Shown one piece after another: positions 63,991 through 64,000 of a stretch of DNA of 64,000 nt. The DNA lies in NCBI GenBank assembly GCA_963764235.1, contig CAVXRO010000014.1, positions 434,001-498,000 of the forward strand, given 5' to 3'. The number at the start of each line of letters is the position of its first letter. Position 1 is the stretch's first letter. Origin of the DNA: DATFVA01 sp963764235 (GTDB taxonomy: Bacteria; Bacteroidota; Ignavibacteria; Ignavibacteriales; Ignavibacteriaceae). The position numbers and the translations under genes are program-made. Under the pieces are notes generated by a model, which was not told the DNA's origin, ran no database searches, and was given only the letters and a program-made list of their open reading frames with translations.

Positions 63991-64000
63991 TTTGAATGTT

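Overview
The window reads as a chromosomal segment from a free-living bacterium of the Ignavibacteria-Bacteroidota-Chlorobi branch of the FCB group, most like Ignavibacteria. The grounds are: a GWxTD-domain protein; secreted proteins ending in type IX secretion (T9SS) sorting domains that begin with a 'QNYPNPFNP' motif; a PorV-like protein; TonB-dependent receptors with carboxypeptidase-regulatory N-termini; a DUF4249 lipoprotein; a complex I cluster without nuoEFG; atpD-atpC as a separate pair; a 2-oxoacid dehydrogenase E1 that reads as an alpha-beta fusion; and Bacteroidota-type promoters (TTTG-N20-TAnnTTTG). The species cannot be named from the sequence. I see no phage, insertion sequence, CRISPR array, tRNA or rRNA.

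Layout. (1) 1-9.3 kb, minus strand: pdxA (cut by the window edge), a GWxTD protein and rho, both broken by several frameshifts, then folC, pyrD and pyrK, then an unusual RpiB-like protein, manC and an unknown helical protein. (2) 9.7-20.3 kb, plus strand: nuoABCDHIJKLMN behind a recognisable promoter; nuoC carries one frameshift. (3) 20.3-24.0 kb, plus strand: an IscR-like Rrf2 regulator with a promoter and overlapping operator, cysteine desulfurase, an unknown small protein, an A-type Fe-S carrier, superoxide dismutase, a terminator and a LON-domain protein. (4) 24.1-25.9 kb, minus strand: atpD and atpC. (5) 26.0-39.3 kb, minus strand: a seven-gene surface and secretion region. Its five promoter-distal genes (lipoprotein, TonB-dependent receptor, PorV-like protein, beta-propeller lipoprotein, secreted phospholipase D-like protein) are joined by overlapping stop and start codons and closed by a terminator. 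(6) 39.5-46.5 kb, minus strand: a lipoate-dependent dehydrogenase module (lpd, lipB, E1, E2, lipA) behind a promoter with a striking palindromic operator. (7) 46.8-54.5 kb, minus strand: an acetate module (satP, acs, a GNAT/acyl-CoA-synthetase-like acetyltransferase, acuB, acuC) followed by a DUF1697 gene. (8) 54.8-60.8 kb, plus strand: TonB-dependent receptor, DUF4249 lipoprotein and a double rhodanese-like lipoprotein, then rpiA and a PLP enzyme. (9) 60.8-64 kb, minus strand: a small charged protein, four 11-bp-phased TGTTAA repeats, and treY at the edge.

How the genes work together. Acetate entering through SatP is activated by Acs. Acs keeps the C-terminal lysine motif that is acetylated in its family, and the acetyltransferase and AcuC deacetylase needed for that switch lie beside it. 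The lipoate module encodes all three subunits of one 2-oxoacid dehydrogenase plus both enzymes that make its lipoyl cofactor. Reduced carriers can feed the nuo complex and then ATP synthase. The Rrf2-cysteine desulfurase-carrier-SOD block looks like a self-regulated iron-sulfur and oxidative-stress unit.

A caution on sequence quality: seven probable frameshifts fall within 1.4-3.3 kb, with single ones at about 10.9, 38.7 and 43.17 kb. Several lie in homopolymer runs and the surrounding codons are well conserved, so base-calling or assembly errors are more likely than true gene decay.
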